Shown one piece after another: positions 8,041 to 16,183 of a DNA stretch of 64,000 nt (position 1 is the stretch's first letter; each line of letters starts with the position of its first letter). The translations under genes and the position numbers were made by a program. Source of the stretch: Bacillus sp. SB49 (GTDB taxonomy: Bacteria; Bacillota; Bacilli; Bacillales; Halobacillaceae); the NCBI RefSeq assembly GCF_000469135.2, contig NZ_CP048117.1, positions 1,339,501 to 1,403,500 on the forward strand. The letters are read 5' to 3'. The notes under the pieces are model-generated. The model was not told the DNA's origin. It saw only the letters and a list, made by a program, of their open reading frames with translations, and made no database searches.

Positions 8041-8205
8041 GAGGGGACCTCTGATTGAATATTTGCATCCGGTCCAAAAGGAAAACGAGGAAGAACTCTC
8101 CGGATGTACTGGCAAAACGGCGCCTGGTGACGAGGGAGACGATTAATACGACTCGACACGGAAACCCGCCTTTCCATTGTCTCTCGCGTTAAAAACATCC
8201 GAAGA
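8041..8205 (+). ncRNA. Candidate structured leader RNA, class unknown
   Basis: The transcript from the promoter at 7987 has a long untranslated leader with paired elements: GGACC (8045-8049) with GGTCC (8071-8075); an 11-base helix with one mismatch, TCTCCGGATGT (8097-8107) with ACATCCGAAGA (8195-8205), closing a multibranch region of about 87 bases; inside it GAGAC with GTCTC. The closing helix ends about 15 bases before the ribosome site of the gene at 8236. I compared it by eye with TPP, SAM, lysine, FMN, glmS, ykkC, ydaO, M-box and cobalamin classes and none fits. Confidence 0.45.
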
Positions 8206-8235
8206 CGAGCTGTTTTCGTATGAGGAGGAAAAGAA

Positions 8236-8451
8236 ATGAAGTGGAAGAAGCAGGACGAAATGGAGAAACACCAAAGCGGTAGGGCGGCAAAGAATGGGTT
8301 TGTCTATTATACCGTCGTACTCTTGATCTGGTCGATCTATAATCAGATCACGAAAGGGGGCGACGGCGGCTGGCAGTATACCATTCTCATTGGAGGAGTC
8401 GCCGTCTACTTCCTGTCCCGCGTGTACTATAACCGAAAAGTAAATGGCTGA
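8236..8451 (+). CDS. Small membrane protein downstream of the leader RNA
   Basis: 71 residues: a charged N-terminus (MKWKKQDEMEKHQSGRAAKNG) and two hydrophobic segments (FVYYTVVLLIWSIYN and YTILIGGVAVYFLSRVYY). Strong GAGGAGG site. Single gene between a strong promoter with a long structured leader and a strong terminator. I do not recognise the family; the leader suggests its expression is tuned to some ligand or condition. Confidence 0.7.
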   Translation: MKWKKQDEMEKHQSGRAAKNGFVYYTVVLLIWSIYNQITKGGDGGWQYTILIGGVAVYFLSRVYYNRKVNG

Positions 8452-8467
8452 GGGACCATCTCTCTAA

Positions 8468-8505
8468 AAAAAGACCGGAACCCGTCTGACGGGTTCCGGT
8501 CTTTT
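8468..8505 (+). terminator. Intrinsic terminator
   Basis: Perfect 17-base stem AAAAGACCGGAACCCGT with its complement and a 3-base loop, ending in TTTT. Confidence 0.9.
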
Positions 8506-8682
8506 CAGGAGGAGAAACAGCACGGAAAGGGTAAAGTTCCCTCTCTCGCATAGAATAAAGATGGACCATTGACCTCCGGCTAACGTTCTGTTTTAGTCAG
8601 AATTATTAGAAAATTATTACAATAGATGAAGTTCTTTGCTATGGTTATAAGTAAATAAACTGGATGGGAGGCCCATACATAT

Positions 8683-10185
8683 ATGATTTCAATGAAGAAA
8701 AAGCACGTCGTCGTTCCGCTGCTTGCATCTTTTTTAATGTTTTCCTCGTACCAAGCTCCTGCGGAATCGGAAGTGGATGCGGCAAAGGAGGAATCGGGTT
8801 TGAAGAAGAAGCTGGATACGGTGCTTGCAGATGAAGATTTGAAAGGGGCTCTTGCCGGGGTCAGTATCCGGATGGCGGAAACCGGCGAAGTGATCTATGA
8901 GCATGATGCCCACACAAGGCTGAAGCCGGCTTCCAATATGAAGCTGTTCAGTGGGGCCGCGGCGATGGATCAGCTTGGTCCTGACTATACATTTTCTACA
9001 GAAGTCTATGCAGAGGGGACGATTCGGGGGCATAAGCTGCATGGCGACTTGTATTTGAAAGGCAAGGGAGACCCGACCTTGATGATGGAAGACCTTGAGA
9101 AGATGGCGGAAGAATTGAAGGAGAATGGCATACGAGAAGTGAAAGGGGATTTGATCGCGGACGATACATGGTATGACGACGTCCGGCTTTCTGAAGACAT
9201 TACGTGGAACGATGAAACCCACTACTACGGTGCGCAGGTCTCTGCTTTGACCGTGGCGCCGAATGAAGATTACGACGCCGGGACGGTCATCGTCGCTGCC
9301 TATCCGGCAGAGAAGGAAGGGGACCCGGCTCGTGTGGAAGTCACGCCGAAGACGGATTATGTGAAAATCATCAACCGGACGAAAACGGTGCCGGCAGATG
9401 GGGAGAGGGATATATCGATGGAAAGGGAGCATGAAACGAACCGGATCATCGTGGAAGGAACGATTCCTCTCGACTCAAGCAGATCCCGCTCTTGGATAGC
9501 CGTATCGGAACCGACCGGACTTGCTTTGGACGTATTCCGAAGCGCCTTGGAGGAACAAGGGATCAAAGTGAAAGGAAAAAACAAGGAAGGGAAGCGGACA
9601 CCAAAGAAAGCTCTCAAGCTGATCACTCATGAATCGATGCCGCTTGAGGAGCTGTTTATTCCGTTCATGAAGCTGAGCAACAACGGCCATGCGGAGGTGC
9701 TGGTGAAGGAAATGGGGAAAGTCGTCCATGACGAAGGCAGCTGGGAGAAGGGGCTTGAAGTCGTGGATAGTTATCTGAAAAGCGCCGGTGTCGACACGTC
9801 CACCCTCCGATTAAGAGACGGTTCCGGGATGTCCCATGTCAACATGATTCCCGCTCATGAAATATCGGAGCTGCTTTATCAGGTCCAGGACGAAAAATGG
9901 TTCCCTGCCTATTTGAATTCCCTGCCCGTTGCAGGGAATGCCGAACGGTTCGTCGGCGGCACCATCCGTTCCCGAATGCAGGACACGGCTGCCGAGGATA
10001 ACGTACAGGCAAAGACCGGATCGTTGACAGGGGTTTCCTCTTTATCGGGCTATGTGACGACAAAAGACGGAGAGAAGCTTATTTTCTCTATTGTTTTGAA
10101 TAATTACCTGGTCGAGGATGTCGGAGACCTGGAAGACCGGATCGCAGTCATTCTGGCGGAACATCGATTTGTAGAGGAAGAGTAA
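8683..10185 (+). CDS. D-alanyl-D-alanine carboxypeptidase/endopeptidase, PBP4 (S13) type
   Basis: 500 residues with a signal peptide (KKKHVVVPLLASFLMFSSYQAPA). The three penicillin-binding motifs are in order: SNMK with Ser84 and Lys87, SNN at 332-334, and KTG at 444-446. The long insert between the first two motifs is that of class C low-molecular-weight PBPs such as B. subtilis DacC. It would trim D-Ala from, or cut cross-links in, peptidoglycan outside the membrane. The ATG at 8683 has GGGAGG 11 bases before it; the next ATG (8692) is too far away. Confidence 0.92.
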   Translation: MISMKKKHVVVPLLASFLMFSSYQAPAESEVDAAKEESGLKKKLDTVLADEDLKGALAGVSIRMAETGEVIYEHDAHTRLKPASNMKLFSGAAAMDQLGPDYTFSTEVYAEGTIRGHKLHGDLYLKGKGDPTLMMEDLEKMAEELKENGIREVKGDLIADDTWYDDVRLSEDITWNDETHYYGAQVSALTVAPNEDYDAGTVIVAAYPAEKEGDPARVEVTPKTDYVKIINRTKTVPADGERDISMEREHETNRIIVEGTIPLDSSRSRSWIAVSEPTGLALDVFRSALEEQGIKVKGKNKEGKRTPKKALKLITHESMPLEELFIPFMKLSNNGHAEVLVKEMGKVVHDEGSWEKGLEVVDSYLKSAGVDTSTLRLRDGSGMSHVNMIPAHEISELLYQVQDEKWFPAYLNSLPVAGNAERFVGGTIRSRMQDTAAEDNVQAKTGSLTGVSSLSGYVTTKDGEKLIFSIVLNNYLVEDVGDLEDRIAVILAEHRFVEEE

Positions 10186-10220
10186 TTACTGATTATGGAA
10201 GATCGATTGCGGCATCGTGT

Positions 10221-10288
10221 GGAGAGGAATGGGCAGAGTCCATCAGGCTCACCGGCCAAAGAAAATTACTTCTTCAACAACCTGAAGT
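10221..10288. repeat. Intergenic repeat element, copy 2 (shortened)
   Basis: ATGGGCAGAGTCC, then GGCTCACCGGCC, then ATTACTTCTTCAA and CTGAA. The same words stand in the same order at 6529, 6592 and 6655-6678, but the inner part and the inverted ends are missing, so it looks like a deleted copy. Confidence 0.5.
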
Positions 10289-10319
10289 CAAGGCGCTCTT
10301 AAGTTTCCCGACTATATGG

Positions 10320-10352
10320 AAAAAGGATCAGAGAAGGCTCTGATCCTTTTTT
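10320..10352. terminator. Bidirectional terminator between convergent genes
   Basis: Perfect stem AAAAAGGATCAGAG with its complement around AAGG, T-rich on both strands. It serves the carboxypeptidase gene and the minus-strand symporter. Confidence 0.9.
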
Positions 10353-10362
10353 GATTGGACAA

Positions 10363-11598
10363 TTATGATTCTGGATTGGTACGGTCGGTTTCTTTTTTAT
10401 CCACAAAAGCGGATCCTACCATATCACCGAATACGTTCGAGGCCGTTCCTGCCATCCCGATCAGGACGTCAACGCCTGCAATTAAGGCGACGATTTCAAG
10501 CGGGAGGTTGAACATCGTAAGCACGGCTGCGAGGGTGACGAGTCCGGCAGCGGGAATGCCTGCTGTCCCGATCGACAGCAGTGTGCCGATGACGACGATG
10601 GTGATGAAGTCCATGACGGTTAAATCAAGCCCTGTCACATTGGCGGCGAACACGATGGAAACACCCATACGCAGGGCGCCGCCATCCGAGTTGAACACGG
10701 CTCCGATCGGTAGGCTGAAGTTCACAATCCGATCGGAAATGCCGGCTTTCTTCGCCGATTCCATCGCAACGGGCAGGGAAGCGATACTGCTTGATGTAAA
10801 GAATGCCGTAACATAGGCGTCCTTCGTACTAGCGAAAAAGTCACGAACGTGCCACTTCGCAAGTTTTAAGAAAGACGTATATACTAGCAGCCAAAGCAGA
10901 AGGACACCTAAGTAAAACACACCGGTAAACGCGAACAGCGAGCGGAAGGTCTCCCATCCTTGACTGCCGAATGTCGAAGCACCGATCGCAAAGATTCCGA
11001 CAGGCGCATAGAGAAGGATCCCCTGCAGAAGCAGGAAGAACAGGTCATTGGCCGCCGAGAAAAACTGGTGCAGCGTCTCTCCTGATTTCTTGAGTTCGTC
11101 CTTGTCCGAATAGCGCATCTTCACCAAAGCGAGGCCGGTGATGACGGCAAGGAAAAGAATGCCCATCAGCTCCCCGGAAGAAAACGCAGTGAACAAGTTG
11201 TCCGGGACGATGTTAAGCAGTACATCGGAAAATCCGGGCGTTTCCGGCTTTTCGACATCCGCGTTTGGCAGTTCCAGCCCGGCTCCCGGGTTGATCCACA
11301 GGGCGAGTGCTACCCCGATAAGGACAGCTGCAGCGGTCGTTATGCCGTAATAGACGAGCAGCTTCCCTCCAATTCTGCCAAGGTACCTCGGGTTCATTTG
11401 ATTGATTGCAAGGACGACGGTCAGGAATATGACCGGAACAGCGATCAAATTCAACAAATTGATCAATATCGTACCGAGCGGTTTGACCGCCTCCATGGAC
11501 GGGCCGAAAAGGATGCCGGCTCCGATCCCGAGCAGGAAACCGAGCGTCATTTTCAATAGAAAAGAAGAATCTTTGTATAAGTGCCAAATCTTTTTCAT
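10363..11598 (-). CDS. Dicarboxylate/amino acid:cation symporter (DAACS)
   Basis: 411-residue GltP/DctP-type transporter. Family signatures include NLLNLIAVPVIFLTVV early, the Ser-rich re-entrant loop TAFFTSSSIASLPV, then SLPIGAVFNSDGGALRM and IPAAGLVTLAAVL. NSDGGA replaces the more usual NMDGTA, so the substrate (glutamate, aspartate or a C4-dicarboxylate) cannot be set from the sequence. Single gene, convergent with the carboxypeptidase and divergent from the DUF819 gene. Confidence 0.9.
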   Translation of the reverse strand: MKKIWHLYKDSSFLLKMTLGFLLGIGAGILFGPSMEAVKPLGTILINLLNLIAVPVIFLTVVLAINQMNPRYLGRIGGKLLVYYGITTAAAVLIGVALALWINPGAGLELPNADVEKPETPGFSDVLLNIVPDNLFTAFSSGELMGILFLAVITGLALVKMRYSDKDELKKSGETLHQFFSAANDLFFLLLQGILLYAPVGIFAIGASTFGSQGWETFRSLFAFTGVFYLGVLLLWLLVYTSFLKLAKWHVRDFFASTKDAYVTAFFTSSSIASLPVAMESAKKAGISDRIVNFSLPIGAVFNSDGGALRMGVSIVFAANVTGLDLTVMDFITIVVIGTLLSIGTAGIPAAGLVTLAAVLTMFNLPLEIVALIAGVDVLIGMAGTASNVFGDMVGSAFVDKKETDRTNPES

Positions 11599-11832
11599 AC
11601 TTTCACCTCTTTATAAGCAATAGACCCAGTATAGCAGTTCCGTGCCGATTGCAGTAGCGTAATATTCGATTGATGCTCTCTCATGTCATTTTGCGTATAT
11701 AGAGGAAAAAAATGCATAAGTTCAATGAATTCCTTTTCCTGCGGTTGTGTGCTAAACTGGCAAAATGCAAAATTACATATCTGTAATTTTTTCAAATTTC
11801 TAATGGTTTCAGATAGGAGATGTAAGAAGTTT

Positions 11833-13026
11833 ATGGACCACGCACTTATACAGGAACCGATGGCGGTATTCGCTTATCTTATCGCTGTCGTGGGAATCGT
11901 GTTCATGTTATCAACGATGGAGTATAAGCCTTTGAAGAAATTCTTCGGCTATCTTCCTCCGCTTATTTGGATGTATTTCCTTCCGATGCTTTCGACGACG
12001 TTCGGAATCATCCCGCAGAGCTCGGATGTGTACAGCTTTTTGAGTACGTATATCCTTCCCGCCGGGTTGCTGCTGTTAATGATCAGTACGAACGTACCGG
12101 CAACGTTCAAGCTTGGCGCGAAGGCCGTGCTCGTTTTCTTTGCGGGTACGATCGGCATCGTGATCGGGGGACCGATTGCGTTCGCCTTGTTCCAGGGGAT
12201 TCTCCCTGAGGATGCGTGGCGAGGTGTCGGGGCGCTTGCCGGAAGCTGGATCGGCGGCTCGGCTAACATGGGAGCCATGATCGAAGCCTTTGATACGCCG
12301 GATCATATACTAAGCCCGATGATTTTGACCGATACGATCGTCGGAATCGGCTGGATGGGGGTCATGATTTCGCTCGCCAACTTCCAGAACCGCTTCAATA
12401 AATGGAATGGTGCGGATAACTCCACCATTAAACGGGTGAATGAGGAGATCGCGACAGACGTGGAGAAGAATGCCAGACCGCTCGAGCTTCCGCAGCTCTT
12501 CGGAATTCTGTCCATCGGTATTGCCGGCTCGTTCCTCGTCCGTCAGTTTGCCGATCTTTCCTTTATTCCGAAGTCGGAGGTCATGAATACGTCGACATGG
12601 ACGTTCTTGATCATTACGGCCGTCGGAATTCTTTTGTCCTTTACGAAGGTGCGGAACCTCGAATATTATGGAGCCAGTAAGATCGGTTATGCCGGCATCT
12701 ACTTGTTCCTGGCGGGGATCGGAAGCCAGGCGAACCTTCTGGATATTGTGGAGGCGCCGCAATTTATCCTGATGGGAATCGTTTGGCTTGCCATCCACGT
12801 GCTGTGTATTTTCCTCGCGGCCCGCTTATTGAAGGCGCCGCTCTTCTTTGTCGCCGTCGGTTCACAGGGGAATATCGGAGGGACAAGCTCTGCACCGATC
12901 GTCGCATCGGTCTTCCAGCCGGCGCTTGCCCCTGTCGGCCTGCTGATGGGGATCCTCGGTAACGTCGTCGGAACCTATGCTGCTCTGCTCTGTGGTCAGC
13001 TCGCACGTATGATTGCCGGAGGTTGA
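11833..13026 (+). CDS. DUF819 family membrane protein, YjcL-like
   Basis: 397 residues with about 11 hydrophobic segments and the Gly-rich motif AGSWIGGSANMGA around residue 136, which recurs near the C-terminus as GSQGNIGGTSSAPIV; this internal repeat is typical of the DUF819 family (YjcL in B. subtilis, nearly the same length). Transport function is suspected for the family but not known to me. Start is set by AGGAGA 13 bases before ATG 11833; open codons continue upstream to 11683 without a ribosome site. In the 11599-11832 gap I see nothing certain. Confidence 0.85.
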   Translation: MDHALIQEPMAVFAYLIAVVGIVFMLSTMEYKPLKKFFGYLPPLIWMYFLPMLSTTFGIIPQSSDVYSFLSTYILPAGLLLLMISTNVPATFKLGAKAVLVFFAGTIGIVIGGPIAFALFQGILPEDAWRGVGALAGSWIGGSANMGAMIEAFDTPDHILSPMILTDTIVGIGWMGVMISLANFQNRFNKWNGADNSTIKRVNEEIATDVEKNARPLELPQLFGILSIGIAGSFLVRQFADLSFIPKSEVMNTSTWTFLIITAVGILLSFTKVRNLEYYGASKIGYAGIYLFLAGIGSQANLLDIVEAPQFILMGIVWLAIHVLCIFLAARLLKAPLFFVAVGSQGNIGGTSSAPIVASVFQPALAPVGLLMGILGNVVGTYAALLCGQLARMIAGG

Positions 13027-13027
13027 T

Positions 13028-13070
13028 AGAAAAGCCGCTTTCCTTTTGATGAAGGAAAGCGGCTTTTCTT
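13028..13070 (+). terminator. Intrinsic terminator
   Basis: Perfect 18-base stem beginning AGAAAAGCCGCTTTCC, 6-base loop, T-rich end. Confidence 0.92.
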
Positions 13071-13071
13071 A

Positions 13072-13121
13072 TTGACAATTCCTTCCTTGTGGTTGATACT
13101 ACAGTTAAATAAATTTTACCG
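13072..13121 (+). promoter_or_regulatory. Promoter and operator of the first ArsR-MFS cassette
   Basis: TTGACA (13072-13077), 17-base spacer, GATACT (13095-13100). Directly after it, 13101-13121 holds ACAGTTAAATAAATTTT followed by ACCG. The same 21 positions, 18 of them identical, recur at 13781-13801 before the exporter gene. Both are probably bound by the regulator encoded between them. Confidence 0.65.
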
Positions 13122-13144
13122 AGTAAAAAGGAGTGAACGGTCTA

Positions 13145-13750
13145 GTGGAGGACATAAAAATACTAACAACCCACGACCAGCTGAAGGCGATGGCGGATCC
13201 GTTCCGGTCGGACCTGCTTCTGCGTCTGATGGGGAAGGCGCAGACCGGTCAGCAGCTTTCTGAAATCTATCAGCTCTCAAGAGCCCGCATCCATTATCAT
13301 TTGAAAGAGTTGGAGAAGAACGGGCTCTTGGAAATTGCTAGAACGGAAGAAAAGAACGGGATTGTCCAGAAGTTCTATCAAACGGTAGCCCGCGGGTTTG
13401 TACCAGATGCCGAACTGCTGCCAAACGCAGAGGTGTCGGGTCCAATCCGGCAGATGATGCTCGCCATGCTCGATCACTCCAAACAGCGGGTTTTATCTGT
13501 GCCGGAGGAGTCGCTGGAGAATGATTCCCTGTCTAAAAAACCGGAAGACTGGAAATACCGATCCGCCGCTTATGAAATTCATGCAAAGGAGGAGAACTTT
13601 CTGGCCTGGCAGCAGAAATTCTCCGACTTAATGGAAGAACTTGCATCGATTCAACGTACGGAGCCGACAGAAGATGCGAAGCTGTACTATTTTCACATGC
13701 TCGGTTTGCAGATAGAGGAAAGTCGGTTCGGGAAAAAGGGAGAGAGATGA
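13145..13750 (+). CDS. ArsR-type winged-helix transcriptional regulator
   Basis: 201 residues. The N-terminal winged helix (residues about 8-75: DQLKAMADPFRSDLLLRLMGKAQT..., recognition helix SRARIHYHLKELEKNGLL) is of the ArsR/YlbO-like type that binds as a dimer; the remaining 120 residues form a helical C-terminal domain without metal-binding Cys. A GTG at 13133 abuts the AAGGAG site, so I start at GTG 13145 with an 11-base spacing. Upstream of, and probably controlling, the MFS gene through paired operators. Confidence 0.83.
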   Translation: MEDIKILTTHDQLKAMADPFRSDLLLRLMGKAQTGQQLSEIYQLSRARIHYHLKELEKNGLLEIARTEEKNGIVQKFYQTVARGFVPDAELLPNAEVSGPIRQMMLAMLDHSKQRVLSVPEESLENDSLSKKPEDWKYRSAAYEIHAKEENFLAWQQKFSDLMEELASIQRTEPTEDAKLYYFHMLGLQIEESRFGKKGER

Positions 13751-13780
13751 AGTCGGGGTGGAGCTCTCTTTTTTTGTGCA

Positions 13781-13801
13781 ACAGTAAAATATTTTTTACC
13801 G
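13781..13801 (+). promoter_or_regulatory. Second operator of the ArsR-MFS cassette
   Basis: Contains the near-perfect palindrome GTAAAATATTTTTTAC (13784-13799) inside a 21-base block, 18 of 21 identical to 13101-13121. Lies between regulator and exporter genes, after a weak hairpin (AGAGAG...CTCTCT, 13743-13767) with a T run, so the exporter may have its own promoter here. Confidence 0.6.
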
Positions 13802-13834
13802 TCGGCCTGCGCCGGCATCCGAGGAGGAGATGTT

Positions 13835-15079
13835 ATGGAAAGCGCAAAGTCATATGAGGAGAAAAGAGAGGTTTCGTTATGGAAGTCAAGATCCTTTCTC
13901 CTTTTGGCCTTTACAACGGTTGTTTCCAGTTTAAGCCTGTCAATGTTTATGTTTCTTCAGTCGTGGTACATCGTAGAGTCGTTACATATGGCAGCGGCTC
14001 TCGGCATGGTGTTGATTTCCTTGACGACGGTGCGGATGGTTTCCATGATTGTCGGCGGAGTGGTCGCGGACCGCTGCAGTCAAACGAAGGTCATGGCGGC
14101 ATCGGACTTAACGATGGCTGTCTTCCTCTTTACCTTATCGATTTGTTTTCTTACCCTTCAGGAGGTTCCCGTTTGGATCATGGCGGTCCACGCAGGCTTG
14201 TTCGGAGCCTGCGGCGGAATGTTCGAGCCGGCAAGAGATGCGCTGCTTCCGAAAGTGGCCGGGGAAGAGCAGCTGACGCGCGCAAACTCCGTCATTCAGG
14301 GAACGATCCAGATTGCTACGTTCACCGGACCACTCCTTGCCGGTGTCCTGATCCATTCGCTTTCCTACAGCTTCGTCCTTCTGATCATCGTCCTGTTTCT
14401 TATCTTATCCGGTGTCGGAATTCTATTTGTGAAAAAGCAGGGAAAGGATGCGCAGGAAGGGGAGCGTTCCCCGTTCTATGCCCAATTGGCGGAGGGCTTC
14501 CGTTACACGTGGCAGTCCAGACTGCTGCGGTCGCTGTTCATCATTACGATCATCGTCAACTTTTTCATCTCCGGCCCTTTGATGATGGGGCTGCCGATCT
14601 TCGTGGAGGGAGTCCTGAAAGGAAGTGCCCTCGATTTCAGTCTCGTCCAAGGTGGACTGACGTTCGGGATGATTCTCGGAGCTGTCCTGATCGGTTTTCT
14701 CAACATCCGGCGGAGACGGGGAGCGTATGCGCTGTACTTGATCGCTCTCGAAGGAGCCGGTATGTTTATCTTCAGCCGTGCAGATACGCTGGTTTTATCC
14801 GTGCTCATTATCGTTCTTATCGGCATGATCATTCCGGCCGTCAATATTCCGCTCCTATCCCTCGTTCAATCGTCTGCAGAAGAAAGCAAGGTGGGAAGGG
14901 TGATGAGTCTGATACGGACCGGATCGCTTGGGTTAATTCCGCTCTCGTACGCGGTCACCTCTCTGTTTCTCGGCTGGGGAATTCCGATTCAAACGTTGAT
15001 GGCATGGAGCGCCCTGCCCCTTCTCGTGAGTGTTTTCGCTTTATATGTGACTTTTCCTGTCCTGCGCTCCGCCGATTAA
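13835..15079 (+). CDS. MFS exporter, MFS_3 type
   Basis: 414 residues, about 12 hydrophobic segments, with the family A-motif variant GGVVADRCSQTKVM between segments 2 and 3 and FEPARDALLPKVAGEEQLTRANSV after segment 4, as in EntS/MefA-like exporters. Likely proton-driven export of a drug or small molecule. Start follows GAGGAGGAGATGTT. The stop overlaps a small hairpin (CTCCGC/GCGGGG, 15068-15086) with a T-rich end that could be the terminator. Confidence 0.87.
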   Translation: MESAKSYEEKREVSLWKSRSFLLLAFTTVVSSLSLSMFMFLQSWYIVESLHMAAALGMVLISLTTVRMVSMIVGGVVADRCSQTKVMAASDLTMAVFLFTLSICFLTLQEVPVWIMAVHAGLFGACGGMFEPARDALLPKVAGEEQLTRANSVIQGTIQIATFTGPLLAGVLIHSLSYSFVLLIIVLFLILSGVGILFVKKQGKDAQEGERSPFYAQLAEGFRYTWQSRLLRSLFIITIIVNFFISGPLMMGLPIFVEGVLKGSALDFSLVQGGLTFGMILGAVLIGFLNIRRRRGAYALYLIALEGAGMFIFSRADTLVLSVLIIVLIGMIIPAVNIPLLSLVQSSAEESKVGRVMSLIRTGSLGLIPLSYAVTSLFLGWGIPIQTLMAWSALPLLVSVFALYVTFPVLRSAD

Positions 15080-15274
15080 GCGGGGTCTTTTCTTTTTGCC
15101 TGCCGTGATATGCGGGAGAACAGGGGAAAGTACGGGAGAGAAAGGGAAGAACTTATCTTATAAGATCAATCCCGTCAGAGAAACCATTGTGTTTTTGTAC
15201 AGAGGGCATTAGAGGAAAACAAGTGTTTGATATCGAACGTTATAAGGAATGAGGAAGCAGAGAGGAGAAATGAC

Positions 15275-16183
15275 ATGAATCCAACCGTATTGATTACCGG
15301 AGCATCGAGTGGGTTCGGCTATTTGACGGCGGTCAAATGTGCGGAAAAAGGGTTTTCGGTAATCGCGACAATGAGGAACATGGAAAAAGCGGAAGTATTC
15401 GAGGACGCAGCGATTTCCAATCACGTGAGGAGCCGGATCACGGTTTGGAAGCTCGACGTGACCGATGATGCTTCCATCGCTGCATTTAAAGAAAAGCTGA
15501 ACGATTTGGAAGCAGTCGACGTTCTCGTCAACAATGCTGGTTTTGCAATCGGCGGCTTTCTCGAGCAGATACCGCTGGAAGCGTACAGACGTCAGTTCGA
15601 GACGAATGTGTTCGGGGTCATCGCCGTCACCCAGGCAGTTCTGCCGCTCATGCGGAAGCAGACGCGTGGCAAGATCATCAATGTGAGCAGCGTCAGCGGT
15701 TTGATCGGATTCCCGGGGTTATCGGCATACGTGTCATCGAAACATGCGCTCGAAGGGCTTACAGAAAGCCTCCGCTTCGAGGTCCAGCCATTCGGCATCG
15801 ATGTTGCTCTTGTAGAGCCGGGCTCGTACCAAACGAATATATGGTCAGCCGGAATGGAACTCCCGGACGCTGTCCATGACCCTGATTCTCCCTATGCTGA
15901 TTACATAAAAGGACTATGGAATGCGTTGAATGGAGACAGCCGCGAAAATCCGTCGGATGTAGCTGCATTGATGACCGAGTTGATCGAGCAGGACAGAATA
16001 CGGAAGCTGCGCTTTCCAATCGGAGCGAAAGTGAAGTTCAACGTATTTCTGAAACGGGTCATGCCTTGGAGAATATTGGAGAAAGCAGTGCTGTCGACGG
16101 TTTTAGGAAAAGGAAAAACGAACAGGAGGAAACGAAATGACCGCAGTGATGAGTGGGGCAGAAGAGATACGGTTCGAGGGTAA
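15275..16183 (+). CDS. Short-chain dehydrogenase/reductase
   Basis: 302 residues. Classical SDR: TGASSGFGY nucleotide-binding loop (about 8-16), NNAGF (about 87-91), Ser in NVSSVSG, and YVSSK with catalytic Tyr and Lys (YxxxK). Cytosolic NAD(P)-dependent oxidoreductase; resembles the YusZ-like group from memory, substrate unknown. Start ATG 15275 follows AGGAG. The last 47 bases overlap the following esterase gene, so the C-terminal 15 residues (basic: KTNRRKRNDRSDEWGRR) share DNA with its N-terminus. Confidence 0.88.
   Translation: MNPTVLITGASSGFGYLTAVKCAEKGFSVIATMRNMEKAEVFEDAAISNHVRSRITVWKLDVTDDASIAAFKEKLNDLEAVDVLVNNAGFAIGGFLEQIPLEAYRRQFETNVFGVIAVTQAVLPLMRKQTRGKIINVSSVSGLIGFPGLSAYVSSKHALEGLTESLRFEVQPFGIDVALVEPGSYQTNIWSAGMELPDAVHDPDSPYADYIKGLWNALNGDSRENPSDVAALMTELIEQDRIRKLRFPIGAKVKFNVFLKRVMPWRILEKAVLSTVLGKGKTNRRKRNDRSDEWGRRDTVRG

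Noticed and set aside
8144-8154. TAATACGACTC, identical to the first 11 bases of the phage T7 promoter
   Set aside because: The match stops before the essential CACTATA part and the bases lie inside a predicted helix region of the leader RNA; taken as chance.
8101-8201. Likeness of GGCGCC...GACGAGG in the leader to the glmS ribozyme
   Set aside because: The cleavage-site context AGCGCC and the conserved core following GACGAGG are absent, and the downstream gene is not glmS.
11683-11832. Longer N-terminus for the DUF819 protein
   Set aside because: The extra 50 codons are Cys-rich and lack a ribosome site; family length fits the start at 11833.
13879-15108. 409-codon open frame overlapping the MFS gene in another frame
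   Set aside because: It lacks a ribosome site and family features and is Arg/Ser-rich as expected of a shifted GC-rich frame; the MFS frame explains the DNA.
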